DNA from: Pyrus communis
Lineage: Eukaryota > Streptophyta > Magnoliopsida > Rosales > Rosaceae
Assembly (NCBI RefSeq): GCF_963583255.1
Contig: NC_084819.1
Span: 2,673,501 to 2,737,500 of the forward strand
Length of the DNA stretch: 64,000 nucleotides
Direction: 5' to 3'
Within the stretch, counting starts at the first letter, position 1. Each line of letters starts with the position of its first letter. Of the stretch, positions 22,501 through 35,199 are shown piece by piece. The notes beneath the pieces are model-generated. The model saw nothing but the letters and a program-made list of their open reading frames with translations, made no database searches and had not been told where the DNA came from. A program made the translations under genes and the position numbers.

Positions 22501-22929
22501 GAACTTATGTCCATGCTGGGCTTGTTTGGTGCCTTCGTCAGTGCTATCCAAATGTATCCTTTCGTTTTGGATGTAGGCAATCAATATTTACAAGAATTAT
22601 GACTTCTTAGTAAACATGTGGACTTGTGTGATTGTTTTTTAGTTGATTATGTTCATTTTTTTTAAAGGGGATACTATTGCTGGATCTTATGTGGAGTTTT
22701 GTTTGATCATCTATACATGCAGTTTCAAATGAATTACTTACACCTTAATTTCCTTCAACTTGTGCTTTAAATGTCATAATAGATAATACAAAGAAGTTAA
22801 TCATGTGCAAAGTGGTGTTAAGTGTTTTATACATGTGATTCTATTATCATGTTGTAACCCTTAATGATTCCTATAGGAGCATACTGGAGCGCCATGAGCT
22901 CAAATCCATTCACTGGTCGTCTGGGGCAG

Positions 22930-22982
<53 letters not shown>

Positions 22983-25355
22983 TGAACAACTCAAACTTGC
23001 TCATAGCTACAGTGCACATCTGCACATCAGCAGCAAGAATTTGATTCCTTTGAAATATCGAAACAAAAATATTCCTGCCATTTTTATTGTTAAATCACAT
23101 TTAAGACATTTTTGCTTTTTGGTGCCAAAATAGGTAATTTGATTGATCTATAAAGGAGAGCTGAGTTATTTCTTCTTTTCATGCGAATAATAAACTAATG
23201 GTTACAGTTGATTATTTTTGGTATTAACCAACAAATTATATGGAACAACCTGGAAATTGTTGGTGCCAATCTCTCGTGGTCAAATGTCTTCATTTACGAA
23301 GTGAGCATCTAGGATTGATCACCTGCATGAACACATAGAGGGAAAAGGTTGTTGCAGTAGGGGATACCAGGGTGTGCTAAATTGGCATTGATGGCCGAGT
23401 TAGTCTAGCTGATGTTTGGACTTTTTGTAGAGTATTTATGATAGGCAAACTGTATTAGCTTGAACCCAATTTATGCAGAGGCAGAATAGGTAGGCCAGTG
23501 TGTGTATGGGGTATCAGGAGTACACCGGAGTCTTCTGACACAACTCTGACTCCTGTGATGTTACTGTACATTCACCTTTTTCAGGAGGGGGCACATGGCC
23601 CAGTGTCTTGGTTCGTGGTCTATCCCCAGCCATGAGGTAGGGATTAATCAGCTGATCTGGACAGGTATGGTTAGCTTGGATTATCACAAGCTGGTTCTCG
23701 AAGTCGATAGTGCAGGAGACATTATGCATTGTCCATTTGTCCTCCACTGGTTAAATCATTTTGATCTGACCTAGTAAAATTGGGCCCGTTGATGGAATCT
23801 ATGGATTTGGTATGAGCCGTCCTTGGGCTTTTTGAGGGCTTTGTAGGCTTCTCAGACTACCAATAACACATAGGAAAGGTTCTGATATCAGATCTAGACA
23901 ATACAACTTGAATGAATTTTCATAGTAGATCAATGAACCATGTACGGAAGAATTTCTTCCTGAGGGAAAATATTAATAGTTGACGAATTTTCCATCACCT
24001 TAAAATTTAGTTGTGCTTGCATTTTGACGGTCTCTTGTCCATGTTAATTACAGGTACTTCCTTTTGTTGGATTTTCAGTGGCTATGTTCCTGTTTTACTC
24101 ATTTGTCCCAGTCTTACTGAAGGTATGATGTTTCAAACAATTGGTATTTAATGACTTGATGAGTAGTCAGAAGCTTAGTGTGCATTAATCCTTTAATGTT
24201 TTGCGAGTCATGTGAAAATTCATTTACAAGTTATGAAATCTCAGTTTGGTAGCATTTACGTCCACTTTCTATGTGAAGTATGAACCCAGTAACCTGTTCC
24301 CTTAATAGTCTAGTTTTACATCATAACATTGTCCAATTGAATGTATGAAAAGACTTGTTCGTGTAGCATCAACCGCATTCTTGCTGATTATCTGCCTTGC
24401 ATATTTCTTTGGCAGTTTAAGAGATGGTTGTTTTAGGTTAGATCATGGGATCAAGTTTTCCATACAAAACATAGAAAAGTAAATGAATTTTAATCTGGCA
24501 CGTACCGTATGGTATAGAGCTTTGTGTAATAAATTTTGTTTATCCTTGCAGGCTAATGGATCCACAATGTTAAACCTCTCGTTGCTGACCTCAGACATGT
24601 GGGCAGTGTTAATTCGCATTTTTGCATACCATGAGAAGGTCTGTAAATTAATTGTATTGCCATCTCCATTATTTATCATGAAACTTTGCAGTCATCTGTA
24701 CTTTCTTTGTATTAGAATGTGAAATTGCCTTTCTAAGCCAAGAATCGTCTCAGGTTGATTGGATGTACTTCGTGGCCTTTGCTGCCGTTTGTGTTGGGCT
24801 TGTTATTTATTCGGGGTATGTAATTTTGGTTCTCTTTTCAGTTTCTTTGTCTTGACAGGCCTACCTCACTTGTTTACATAATTACAACTGCTTACAGAAT
24901 TCATCTAGGAAGTAACTGCTGTAATGAGTTTTGTGAAAGGATGTTGTAATACGCGAATTAATGCCGCTTAACATTGGCAGAAGCCTAGTAATCATTCTAG
25001 ACATCAGCTCGTCAATAAAAACACTTATTGTTCCTTGCCACTTGTGCGGTGCTCTGATGTGCACAAGTATTTTATTTCCTCCCTCTTATGCTAGCAGACT
25101 AATGTATGCATTGTCCTCTACATTTGCTACAGGGGTGAAGAAGAGGATCAACGCCCTGCAGATGTTGCGGATGAAGATGCAGTGCGAAGCAAACATTTTG
25201 ACGAGGAAGCTGGTCCAGTAGGTCGAGGAACAGGGGCCGGGACCTCAAAATCTGGGGATAGCAGCAGGCATGAAACTGTTACTGGTAGCAGTACAGAAAG
25301 GGAAGTAGCTGACAACAAGAGCATAGGAAAATATGTACAAGGGAGGAAATCATGA
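19600..25355 (+). CDS. SLC35F1/F2/F6-type (DUF914) multi-pass transporter
   Basis: Eleven exons with GT-AG borders join in frame to 375 residues: 19600-19726, 20380-20474, 21228-21285, 21853-22047, 22205-22281, 22471-22553, 22877-22928, 24054-24122, 24552-24638, 24754-24815, 25133-25355. The product is the plant DUF914/SLC35F family in the drug/metabolite transporter superfamily, expected to have ten membrane helices. Visible segments include FWVKKTLVGLGLGQFLSLLI, the family stretch KAYQYTSITSVMLLDCW, the helix VVVCVAGLVMVVFSD, GDALVIAGATLYAVSNV and FAAVCVGLVIYSG. The C-terminal tail (about 75 residues) is hydrophilic, Ser/Glu-rich and ends GKYVQGRKS. The start ATG precedes MRFKDFWVKK; a second in-frame ATG lies three codons on. 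The substrate is unknown. The family is sometimes labelled anthocyanin-related, without proof here. Confidence 0.9.
22934..22979. repeat. TC microsatellite in intron 7 of the transporter
   Basis: About 23 uninterrupted TC units starting five bases after the splice donor of exon 7. Such pyrimidine tracts are often length-polymorphic, and this one sits close enough to the donor to matter for splicing. Confidence 0.9.
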
Positions 25356-25504
25356 AGAAAAGTTTTCTTACTCTAAACTCAAGAGGCTATATCAACATCG
25401 GTGACAAGAGACGACGGCGACCGCCGCGGTTAAGGAAGTAATGTTGGCTTCATTGCATTGCTATTTAAACAAAAACTTGAACAATGGATATTTGAGGGTT
25501 GAAA

Positions 25505-25690
25505 ATTGTAAATGTATAATTTTTTTTTCTTTCTTTGACAAACGATAGGATAATCCATACTAAATTACCGAGAGGAGGATTCGAACAAGTCTGGAAGTTT
25601 TAGCTGGTCATTCGACGTATGGTGTCGAATTGATCATTAGCTTGTAAAGCAAGGAAGTCGTACCGCCAACCGTGTGCGTACTGCCTGCAT
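25505..25690 (-). mobile_element. Probable tRNA-derived SINE
   Basis: On the minus strand a B-box-like TGTTCGAATCCTCC is followed by TATCGTTTGTCAAAGAAAG and an A-rich end. The tail word TATCGTTTGT is shared with the SINE at 10440-10626. An A-box-like TTGGCGGTACG lies about 100 bp upstream. It sits just 3' of the transporter gene. Confidence 0.45.
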
Positions 25691-25767
25691 TAAAATTTCT
25701 TCTTTAATGTGACAATGCCACTGGAAGGAAGGTGATTAATAATTTACCAAATGTTAATTTTATGTGT

Positions 25768-25938
25768 AAATAATAATTGCATCACACCTTTAGTGAAACC
25801 CCATCGTTCCATCCTTTGGATTTAAAGAAGTTTTTATAAATATGCTATAATCCGAACAAAAGGGTGGAACGAAAAAAATTCGTTATGAAAGGAGTGGAAC
25901 GTAGTGGTTTCACTAAGAGTGGGACGCAAATATTATTC
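25768..25938. mobile_element. MULE-type MITE between convergent genes
   Basis: 171 bp. The reverse-complemented right end GAATAATATTTGCGTC and the left end AAATAATAATTGCATC continue into shared CTTAGTGAAACC and CGTTCCA words. 9-bp flanks TTTATGTGT and TTTATGTAT differ by one transition. It lies between the stop of the transporter and the stop of the minus-strand neighbour. Confidence 0.7.
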
Positions 25939-26046
25939 TTTATGTATGTCGTACTACTAACACGTCGTCTAGTGATACTCTCATTTTAAACTTTCTATAC
26001 AAATCAAAACAATTGTAAGAAACCATTAGCCTACAACATACAAGGT

Positions 26047-26240
26047 TCGTTTAAAAGTGTCTTTAAAATATCTTAAAGTACTTTTAGAGAGAAGGTTTTT
26101 GATTTCTAAAAGCACTACTTCCTACAAGAAGCTCCGGTTATGTGTTTCCTAAGATTCAATGCATTTTAACTAAATATTGGTTTCGAAAACATTTTCACCA
26201 AACACTTTCAACCATTTTAAAAACACTTTAAAACAAGACA
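26047..26240. mobile_element. Inverted-repeat MITE
   Basis: The left end GTTTAAAAGTGTCTTTAAAA and the right end, reverse-complemented, GTTTTAAAGTGTTTTTAAAA form an imperfect terminal repeat of about 30 bp. No reliable duplication. The remaining spacer to 27009 is non-coding and probably includes the 3' UTRs of both neighbours. Confidence 0.5.
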
Positions 26241-27009
26241 AACAATTGCAGAAGCCGATGTATTGTCTAATTCAGACTATTTTGGAAATGTCAACTAGTC
26301 ATTTTGCTCCGGTTTCAAGACCATCTGAGAATCGATTTCAAGAACCATCTGTGATATAAACCTATACCAGGTCGCATCGGTGTTCATCCGCAATCCGTTT
26401 AACACAGCAATTTGGTAAGTAACACGATAGTAACAGTAATTTGGTTACTCAGCAGTGCTCTTAATTACTTTATTCTCAACCTGGTTTCTCATTACAGCTT
26501 AACTAAAGTTTACCGACCAACGAAAGAAAAGCTTAACTAAAAGTGAAGAAAAAAATCAGCAAAACAGACTGCGTTAAGGATCACAAGCTTTCCCATTAGT
26601 ACGGTCGACGACAATGAAACTGCACCGTTGTTTTCATCGCCGGACATTTTATTCTGTCATCTCAACTACCTGCTACTTACATGTTCCCATAATCCTGCTG
26701 GTGCAAATTTAAGCCGATCATCGTCAGAGCTCCGTCCTGTCTAACATACTGGTTCCAGGTTTCCAGGTCAAAGGGGCTACCGTTTATAATGTTCTTTGTT
26801 CTATCATCAGACATATTCTAGCAGAAAGAAGATTCTCTCCTATCAAAGCTAGTACAAGCTTATTGTTTCTTCGAAAAAAAAGAAAAACGAAAGAGCGTTA
26901 CACATCAAAGCTAGCGTACAAAGAAAAAATAAATAAGTGAATACCCCTTTGTTCCAGCCTGAAGTTTATTTTGACAACTTATTCCTTCACAGTAGCGCAA
27001 ATGAGCGAA

Positions 27010-30000
27010 TTAGTAAGACTCCACGCCCCTAACATTATGAGCACTCAACTTTTTGCGGCGAGAGCGTGGGAACAAAAGTTGCTGAATCTGTTTTTCAGCT
27101 GCAACTTCGGATGTGGCCTACATATACACAAGTACACAAAATCCTTAAGTTATCTGTGAAACTAAGTTGACCAGTGTGCCAGTATCAAGTTATCAATACA
27201 CGACTAATTTTATGCACTTCTCTCTGTACCTTTTATGAAGAAAAAATCACATGCATGCATGCAGATAAGCACATGTATGCACGCAGATGAGAACATGCCT
27301 CCCGCAAAATGACCGTTTAAGCAAATCAAGCATGGTCATTTGTTTCTCATACAAAATGAAAAGGATCAAGAGCAAATAAATCTGTGCGTGCTCCAGATTG
27401 CATTTCCAATGTCTACTTGGTGTGTGCAAAGAAATCAATGGACAAGATAACAGATGTAACTAAGGTTCTTGTCATGGAATAGCCTCCATTTTTATGAACA
27501 TAGCATGCATTTTATTTTCAAAATGCTTACCCGGACTTTGAAGGGAAAACGATGAGTTTGCACTTCCAACCCTGAGAAGACTCTAACATCCATTCCAAGA
27601 CTGTCAACCCCGATTAAATGAGCTCCCTATGAGAGTTATTTGAAGACCAGGCAAATTAAATTATTTGAAGCTGAATGTAGTAACAAACTAAAAAGAATTT
27701 TTTTATATAAATTAAATACAATCATAAATAAAAAGCAATGACTATTTGAACAGGCGAGTCGAATCTCAGGACACTAATACAGCATTTCAATAGATTTGGG
27801 GAGCATTGGTGCTGGTTGTGGTAGTGGGTCCACCTGGGCTCATTGCCCAACAGGAAACATATCTTACTCAAACCACTTGACGTGATAGAATTTCAACAGA
27901 CGGCCTTATGCCTCTAGACATAGGATTTATTACGCAGATGCTAAAGCAATAGTGTTCTCTAATGTGCCTTTTCCTTATGTGTATCAAAAGGATATTTTAA
28001 TCAGTACCCTAAAGGAAACCTCATATGCTTTACAGACCACCCATGGAGGTACTAACTGTAAATCTCTAAACTCCAAACCCTAGTCCACCAATTAAAAAAT
28101 TAACGGAACTTTAGAGAATTCTACAAAAAATGTAAGGTTATGGTCAATCAAATGCAGGGATTACACGAAGCCGAATCTAAATTAAAAATAGTCAAGGAGG
28201 TTAGAAACCCGTGGATCAAACTCTGGTTCACCCCTGTGGTAACAGAAGAACGATCTATCATAGTTGCTGCTAGGCGGCTATTGCAGAAATCTTGACATGC
28301 AGGCGAACATGTCGACTTTGGTTCTCACCAAAAGGTAATCAAAAGGACAACTCAGACGCATTGATCTGGAGGCTAGAAGACTTCAACTCCCTTGCTAGAG
28401 ACCTATAGAAAAAAAAATTATGGCAAGAAGATAGTTTGTTGAAGAGAAAATAAAAGAACAAAGTTTCCAACTTTCATACGCCTTCACCTAAGGGCACATC
28501 CAGTTTGGTAAGAGACAAGTGATTAGTCATCTTAACTGCTCAACTGCCTCTTTGGTACCTTGGATTTTGGTTCTCCTAGCATGTCAGGTGAGAAATCTCC
28601 TAATTACTTTCCTATATGAGGAGGCTAATGGAAGCAAAGTTAAAATCATGAGGAAATAGACTATCTCACACAAGTTGCTTCATGAATGGTCCGAATAATA
28701 ATATGCTGAGCATCAGTCAGATTTACAGCCAAGGTTATAGAGTCTGCTCCTCCAAGAGGAGCTAAAAGATTCATAATCGAAGACAGAACTTCATCGATAG
28801 TTCTGTCAATCACTGCTACATAGTATTCAACTGGACCTCGGCTTTTGTAAAATACATGTGCTTTGGATTGCTAAACTAGTTTGTTTGAAAAAGTCTGGTA
28901 AACTGTAAGTCAGTCAACCACGTTTGATACTCAGTCAACTTCTTCATCTGGTGTCCCTATCGACCATGTTGCGTAAGGGTTAACTGCTAGTCAACAAAAA
29001 TTTAAACAAAGTTTTCCTCATGTACGAATAGAAACCTTAGGATTGTTGTAATGATGTTTATTTTTCTTCTTAGCACCCTAATAAGTCTTACGTCTTTAGA
29101 ATTAGTGATCCAAAATTTGATAGAAAAATTAAAAACTTATTGACCCTCCAGGTAGCACTACCATATTCCTCAACTCTAATTTCAACGGGAACTAAGAAAA
29201 ACATGGAACTTTTGGGCATTGCTTGGGCTAAGTAAAGCTGACTCGAGTTATGTAAAGACTGGCTACCCGTAAGGATCTCCCAATACACATTACCGAGTAA
29301 ATAGAACAAAGTTCCACTAGCGCCAGGCAATGGAACAAAGAATTAGTAAGCAAGTTACTGCCCCTACTGAGTTCTTAGCATACAAGGATGATTAGCAAGA
29401 ACATGACCTTTTTAAATCATCCAAATTCAAAATCGTCAAAATAATGAGCTGTGAAATTCTTACTCGACAGTCAACTTTCACCTTTTATAGTGTAAAAAGT
29501 GGATAAACTGAGCAAACCTTAGGATATTTGATCCAAAAGATTCATCAAAAGTCCAAACTCATGACGATGTCAATTCTGTAGGCTTATAATATAAGGCAAC
29601 CACTTAATTCCTTACACACTAAACCATACAATCCCAGCAGGGACATGACTTCACAACACAAAATAGGAGACAACATCCAAAACTTTAGACATGAGTTTGT
29701 AGGTAACTATAAGCACATAATTCCTATGTTGGACACAAAAATTTCTTTCTATTTGACTCTGTGCATAAACCCTGTTAATCAAACTGTATAATAAAAAAAA
29801 AGTTTCTTCAAACTTGTAGCATATAAAAGAGGCGCATTGAACATTAAACATAATAAGTCAGCTGCAACACAGCTTATGTTAAACAAATAATTTATTAGTT
29901 ACCTCAACATGAAGTCCTTTCCTTTTGCATAAAGCTTTAAGAGCAACATCGCACCTAATACCTCTTTCACTGAAGCGTTCTACAATTTCTGAGGTAGAGT

Positions 30001-32493
30001 TTACTAGAACATCAGGTTCTGCATCTTGAAAATCATGCAAGCTAATTGTAGACTGCAAATATCAGAAAATTAAAACAAAATAATATAAGAAGACTTTAGA
30101 TAAACGATGTTAAAAAGTTGTTAAAAAGTTTGTAAGGAAAAGCCATATATTTGTATACTATTTCCTGCATAAAACCTAAGCCAACTTTCTGGACCTTTAC
30201 AATTCAGAATTTAACATATTAGGCCATATTCTTAAAAGAATTGTTCCACTTAAAACGGTAGAAGCTACATAGATGGCAGTAGAAAGAACATGCCTGAACA
30301 CCATATACAGAGAACAACTCTATTCTCATGATCTCCAACCTGTAGAGAGTTGAGCTACGATCACTTTCGGAACTAAGGCTCACACTTTTTCCATCTAAAC
30401 AAAAAGTTAAGTTTAGGTCAACTTGAAATAGCCAACAGGTATATAACTTGTTATGCCAGTTACAAGAATAACTAGGTTAGGAATTAGGACAGAAACAAGA
30501 TTTATTAGATTCCATCAGCTGAATTAGTGCGTACATATCCAATTCATGCCAAAAATCAAAAGCATCATATCTGGTTAAAGAAAAACATCTAACCATTTTA
30601 CTCCACCCACCAAGAGTTTGTCAATTTGAAAAAGTAAATCAACCCAATGTGAAGCACAAAATACCTTTCCAGTCCGAGTTGTATCCATCGCTATCTTCGT
30701 AATTAAACAGTCTTCTTACATAGAATTCTTCATCAGCAAAAGCAGGCCTGAGGCATCCTAAAATAGAGACGCCATTGGATGGATGATCCATTTTCCTATT
30801 GTATTCATTATCAATAGCCTGCAATAGAACATGCCTAATAAATCAATCCATATTATGTAAGATTAATGTCCAGAAGATCCGCATAAAAAACTTTTGTTCT
30901 TAATCAAAAAGCTTCCTCAACCATAGTAACATATAAGCAGTCATTTTCTTTTTCTCGTTTTTCCGTCAATGAGCTACAGCAAATGGAACTTCAAGCAAAG
31001 TATAAAAATTATTACTCGAATTATCAGGTTACCACTTCTCAAATTCATATACCATACATGGCTCATTAACAAAGTTCATAAAACTTATAACAGTGTGAAA
31101 ACAGCCTTGAATGTCCTGCTATATAAATTTATTCTAACCCCTCATGGAATAGCTGGATGCTCATACTCATTAACCATTCTTAACAACAGCTTAAATCGTA
31201 AATGCCACATACATCTATAAATCACCTTTGTCAAGTACTTCGCAAAACATATAGGATGAATTGAGCTACAAGTATCTGGCAACCCCCAGTCTAGAACATC
31301 AGAAACTTCAGAGTCCACAACCTATTTGAACCAAGAGGTATGTCAGCTTCACCATCTATGCAGAATTAAGAAAGTAAAGTAGTTAAGTCTAGGAAGAACG
31401 AAGGGGGGTGGGGATACTAAATAGGGAAAAGAAGAGACATCTATAAGTCTACATGTAATATGTGTCTAAGAGATGTAAGAACTGAAAGATGATATAAAAC
31501 ATATGAAATCAAACACAAGAAATTCCTTAGCCTTGCTTACAATGCTATACAGACAAAGGTTATAAAACAACTGGAAGATAAAAAATTTAACACATCAAAG
31601 TGTTCTATTGTGCTTACAAAAGAAACTGTGAGGTTTATAAGAAGGAAAAGTTAGCCATCCAGACCAATTAGAATTTAAACGGTATTTGGCAGGATTTAGA
31701 TTGGCTACGCACTTCCCTCTAATCTATTAAAACTTCGAATTGATAGTGGGAATTTCCTTTATCCTAGCTACAAAGATTCCCATGCTAATAATTTGGAGTC
31801 CGAGGCATCAGAAGCATCAAGATTATGCTAGGAATTTTATTTTTTCAGATTTTCTTTTACCATCTTTTTAGCCTATTTCTGATCAGTAAACCAAACTGAA
31901 AAATGAGGTCCAATTTCCTTTTCTTCAACCCAAACCCTGGTATTCCCATCTATGTTGGTTGAACCTTTCACCCAATCCTAAATGAAAAAGAGTGCCATAT
32001 TTGTTTTGAAAAAAATAATAAAAAATTGCCTCTGCTGACCTCTGAATAATAATCATCCAAAGGGATTTCATCGCTACTGCTACCATCTAGAATGCTGAAA
32101 TCACCAGATATTCTTGCATCATCATATGCAAGGATATCCATCCCGAACAAAACATTCTGAAGGCAATGCACACATATTAGATATCAATTCTGCCATTAGT
32201 AGAAATGCGTAAGAAAATCAAAATATAAGTGAAAAATATAACTAAACAATATCAACCACACTTAAGCCTTAACTGTCAAAGCTGATATAAATGTCAACAT
32301 ATAATTGTTTCAAATCTTCAAAAACTAAATAAACACAATTGGACCTGCAATACTGAACTAGAAACAGCATAGCTGCAGCGGCGCAGCCTTAAAGTGGTAA
32401 TTATATCCATGAACATACCAAAGTGTCAAAATCCATGTTTTATAACATTGTAGTATTAGACAGTCATGCAATTGCCTTAGACAATAAATACTT

Positions 32494-32536
<43 letters not shown>

Positions 32537-34411
32537 AGAACCACATAAAGAGTTCACAGATTAACTAAAACCTTCACTTCCCATTTGCTAATGTAATTGA
32601 GGGCATTTCTTTAAAACTTAAAAATATCTGGAATCAAATTGAATATTCGCCAACTCAAAACTTTTAGACCTAGAGATTTTCTGTTAAAGTAAAGAAAATG
32701 TATTAGGGCAAGCAGATCCTTACCACAGGGCTACTTGCTGTACGATCTTCTAATAAGTTTGCATCATCAAAAATTTCAAAATATAAATCTACAGAAATAG
32801 TTATAATAACAAGATGGAATCAGAATTTTGTTTTATTAATTAAAAATGACATGAAAATATAAAACCATGAACAAAATAAACAGCAAAACACCTCCGCAAT
32901 CGTCGATAACATATTCAAACTCAGCCCAGGAAATTTGTTCATGTGGTTCACAATGTACCCTCCCCGGGAACACCACCGTAGCACTGCAGTTAGCCTGAGG
33001 CAGAAAAATAAAATTTAACCGTGCATAGTAAAAACACCAATTACACTGATAGTTTGATGCTACTTGATTTGTCCCGCAAATAGATATCTTAAATGTCATC
33101 ATCCATATGCCCTACTAACAGACTTTGTGGTACTCAAATTCTGAATTACTTGAACAGATTATCAAAACAGACCTCTACTGTTGTTCTTGCTATTTCAGCA
33201 GAAGTGAGTTTAGTGTCCCGGACCATTTTGCACACTTTCACTTCTTCCAGAGGATGATAACCTTGGCTAGTCAAATAACTAGAGGAGTCGGGAACAGAAT
33301 CTGAGTAATCTGCAGCAACAGAAACTTTGGAATGACAAAGGTCATGTCCATTAGACAGCCAATGGAATTGTGTTGATCCAAATAGAGGATTCCTGCAATT
33401 AAAACTATAATGGGAAAAGTAAACTTTTGACCAAAGCAGAGCATAAGTTTTGCAACAAAATTGGAGTTTTAAATTAAATTTAATGGCCAAAGGAAAATCA
33501 ATGAAGGTAATGGAAGAAAAGAAAAATTCCCCGCCAAGCTATAGTCACACAAAAACACACTGTCTTACTCATAATTCCATCATTTTCATAAACTCCATAC
33601 CAGAGTGCAGCATAGGAATGGAGAATGAAAGATAGCTAACAAAAAGATTACTCATGTTCATTCAACAAGAATTGTTTTCGTCATAAGGAAGAGATTATTT
33701 TCTTTCTCTCCACTTTCCTCGCAACCAGAAACTAATAACAATGGTATTGATGGCATATTATTAGACTCCGGATAGTGTAACCCAACATGTTCCACATATT
33801 CACATATTAATGCCCCTACAAATCGATATAAGCAATCATTTTTAAACTGAGCTACACCTTATGCCCGGAAGATCAAGGGCTCTTCGACCATCGAAAGGCG
33901 GTTTCATCCAACTGCTTGAGATCCCATGTGTTGTAGAACTACAAACCCTTTCTGCTGAGCACAAAATAACAACAAAAAAAAGTGTCAGAAGCCCTGAAAA
34001 ATCGAAGCTTCCAAGTTCCAAGTAGGAGCTAATGCATACAATAAACCAAATTACCAAGAAAATAAGCGAAAACAAGACGAAAACAGAAAATTTAAAAGTT
34101 GAATATACAAATTTCTTTTCATTAAATCTTAATAATTACAAATTAAACATAATCAACTCAATACTTGTATGAATTCTCAGCAGAAAATCCCAATAAATCA
34201 ATTTCTGCGTGTGGGTATTTCCTCAAAAACTATGATCCTTCACTAGAAAATCGAAACCGGCGTTTCGCATATTGGCGTTTCATTGGTTCACGGAGCTTGC
34301 AGTGAAGCATGATCGCAATAACTTTATATAAAATCATAAATTCAAATGGGAGAAAAGAGGAATATGATGGTTATTACCGAAGGGGAGAGAAGCAGCAGCT
34401 GCAATTGCCAT
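27010..34411 (-). CDS. At3g49140/At3g59300-like protein (often labelled PPR superfamily)
   Basis: Twelve exons join in frame to 446 residues: 34411-34378, 33954-33858, 33392-33173, 32994-32892, 32788-32724, 32156-32040, 31321-31226, 30818-30665, 30394-30294, 30052-29903, 27626-27531, 27117-27010. I recognise the family by stretches such as VAADYSDSVPDSS, YHPLEEVKVCK, SAEIARTTVEANCSA, FPGRVHCEPHEQISWAEF, MDHPSNGVSILGCLRPAF and the C-terminal FPFKVRATSE plus QLLFPRSRRKK. Databases call the Arabidopsis members PPR superfamily, yet I see no 35-residue helical repeats here. The N-terminus (MAIAAAASLPF then Ser-rich) could be a plastid transit peptide. Function unknown. The intron after exon 9 starts with GC, not GT, and the frame demands this. 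Convergent with the transporter at 19600-25355. Confidence 0.85.
28661..29339 (-). other. Unexplained coding-like open frames inside a 2.3-kb intron
   Basis: Intron 10 of the At3g49140-like gene (29902-27627) contains two minus-strand open stretches that look protein-like. One (29339 down to about 29140) includes ASGTLFYLLGNVYWEILTG and VEIRVEEYGSATW. The other (28870-28661, 69 codons) includes GPVEYYVAVIDRTIDEVL and APLGGADSITLAVNL and ends in TAG. Each has a possible splice acceptor upstream. I do not recognise either. They could be a decayed inserted gene, an alternative 3' exon, or chance. Confidence 0.3.
32499..32533. repeat. GA microsatellite in an intron
   Basis: An uninterrupted run of about 17 GA units in intron 5 of the At3g49140-like gene. 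Confidence 0.9.
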
Positions 34412-34863
34412 GCGAGACGGAGAGATGAGTGGTAAGTGGAGTACGTCGTCGTATGATGATTATCGATGCCGTTGATGTAACGTGTACATTGGGTGGGTGG
34501 CGGGCGGTGGTGGTGGTGGGTGTCTGGGTGGTGGAGGTTTACAAATTACAGTGTCATTAGGAAGTCCACATGTTTCGGCTTAGGAGTTAAGTGGGCTCTT
34601 CAATAGGTTTACTCGGATCATTTTCCCAATGGTATAACAAAACAAAAAAAAACAACACAATCTCCGATACGATACAGTTTACTGATATTCCTCTTCATTT
34701 AAAAATGAGAAATCTTCGAATCTGATGATAAGTTCTATATCAAATTAGGTTGTCCATTGTGTGATTTAGCCGAACTTGCCCCTCACCTAAAATATTGATG
34801 TACTCAAAAAAAAAAAAAAAAAAAAAATTGAATTCCAAAATCCCACATGAATGTATTTGCTTA
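34412..34863. other. Upstream region of the At3g49140-like gene
   Basis: The minus-strand promoter and 5' leader probably occupy the first 150-200 bases, which include a GGTGG-rich tract (34490-34540). Beyond that it is AT-rich with a 23-base A run near 34806-34828. No gene seen. Confidence 0.4.
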
Positions 34864-35163
34864 TCTATTCTTATATATAAAATGAGCACTTTAAAATGGT
34901 GAAACATTCGAAATACCATAAATTGCCCTTTAAGAATTTCATAAATTACAATTGAACCAAAAGAAGCTAAAGTATTTAACCATATTTTTATTTTGAATGC
35001 ATTTAATATTTAAAATTATAGAAAAACAAAAAACAAAAACAAAACCTCCCACGGTAGTGGGTGGTTTCACATCTTTAATTCATTTCTTTTTTTAAAAATA
35101 TGTAAATAAAAAAAATATAAAAAGGCCAATTGTCACTCGCATTTGCGTGTGGCAAAAGGCTAG
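34864..35163 (+). mobile_element. Non-autonomous Helitron-like element
   Basis: It begins TCTATTCTTATATATAAAA after an A and ends GGCAAAAGGCTAG before a T. A short stem, CACTCGCA pairing with TGCGTGTG, lies 12 bases upstream of the CTAG end. The 5' TC, the 3' hairpin followed by CTRR, the A/T insertion site and the absence of terminal repeats or duplication are the Helitron signature. It is 300 bp, AT-rich and has no Rep/helicase. Confidence 0.65.
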
Positions 35164-35199
35164 TTTTATATAAAAATAGTGGCCACCATCATGTATCAC

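Noticed and set aside
23514..23747. 77-codon minus-strand frame in transporter intron 7
   Set aside because: No family resemblance and flanked by ordinary intron sequence; possibly an old repeat fragment but nothing supports it.
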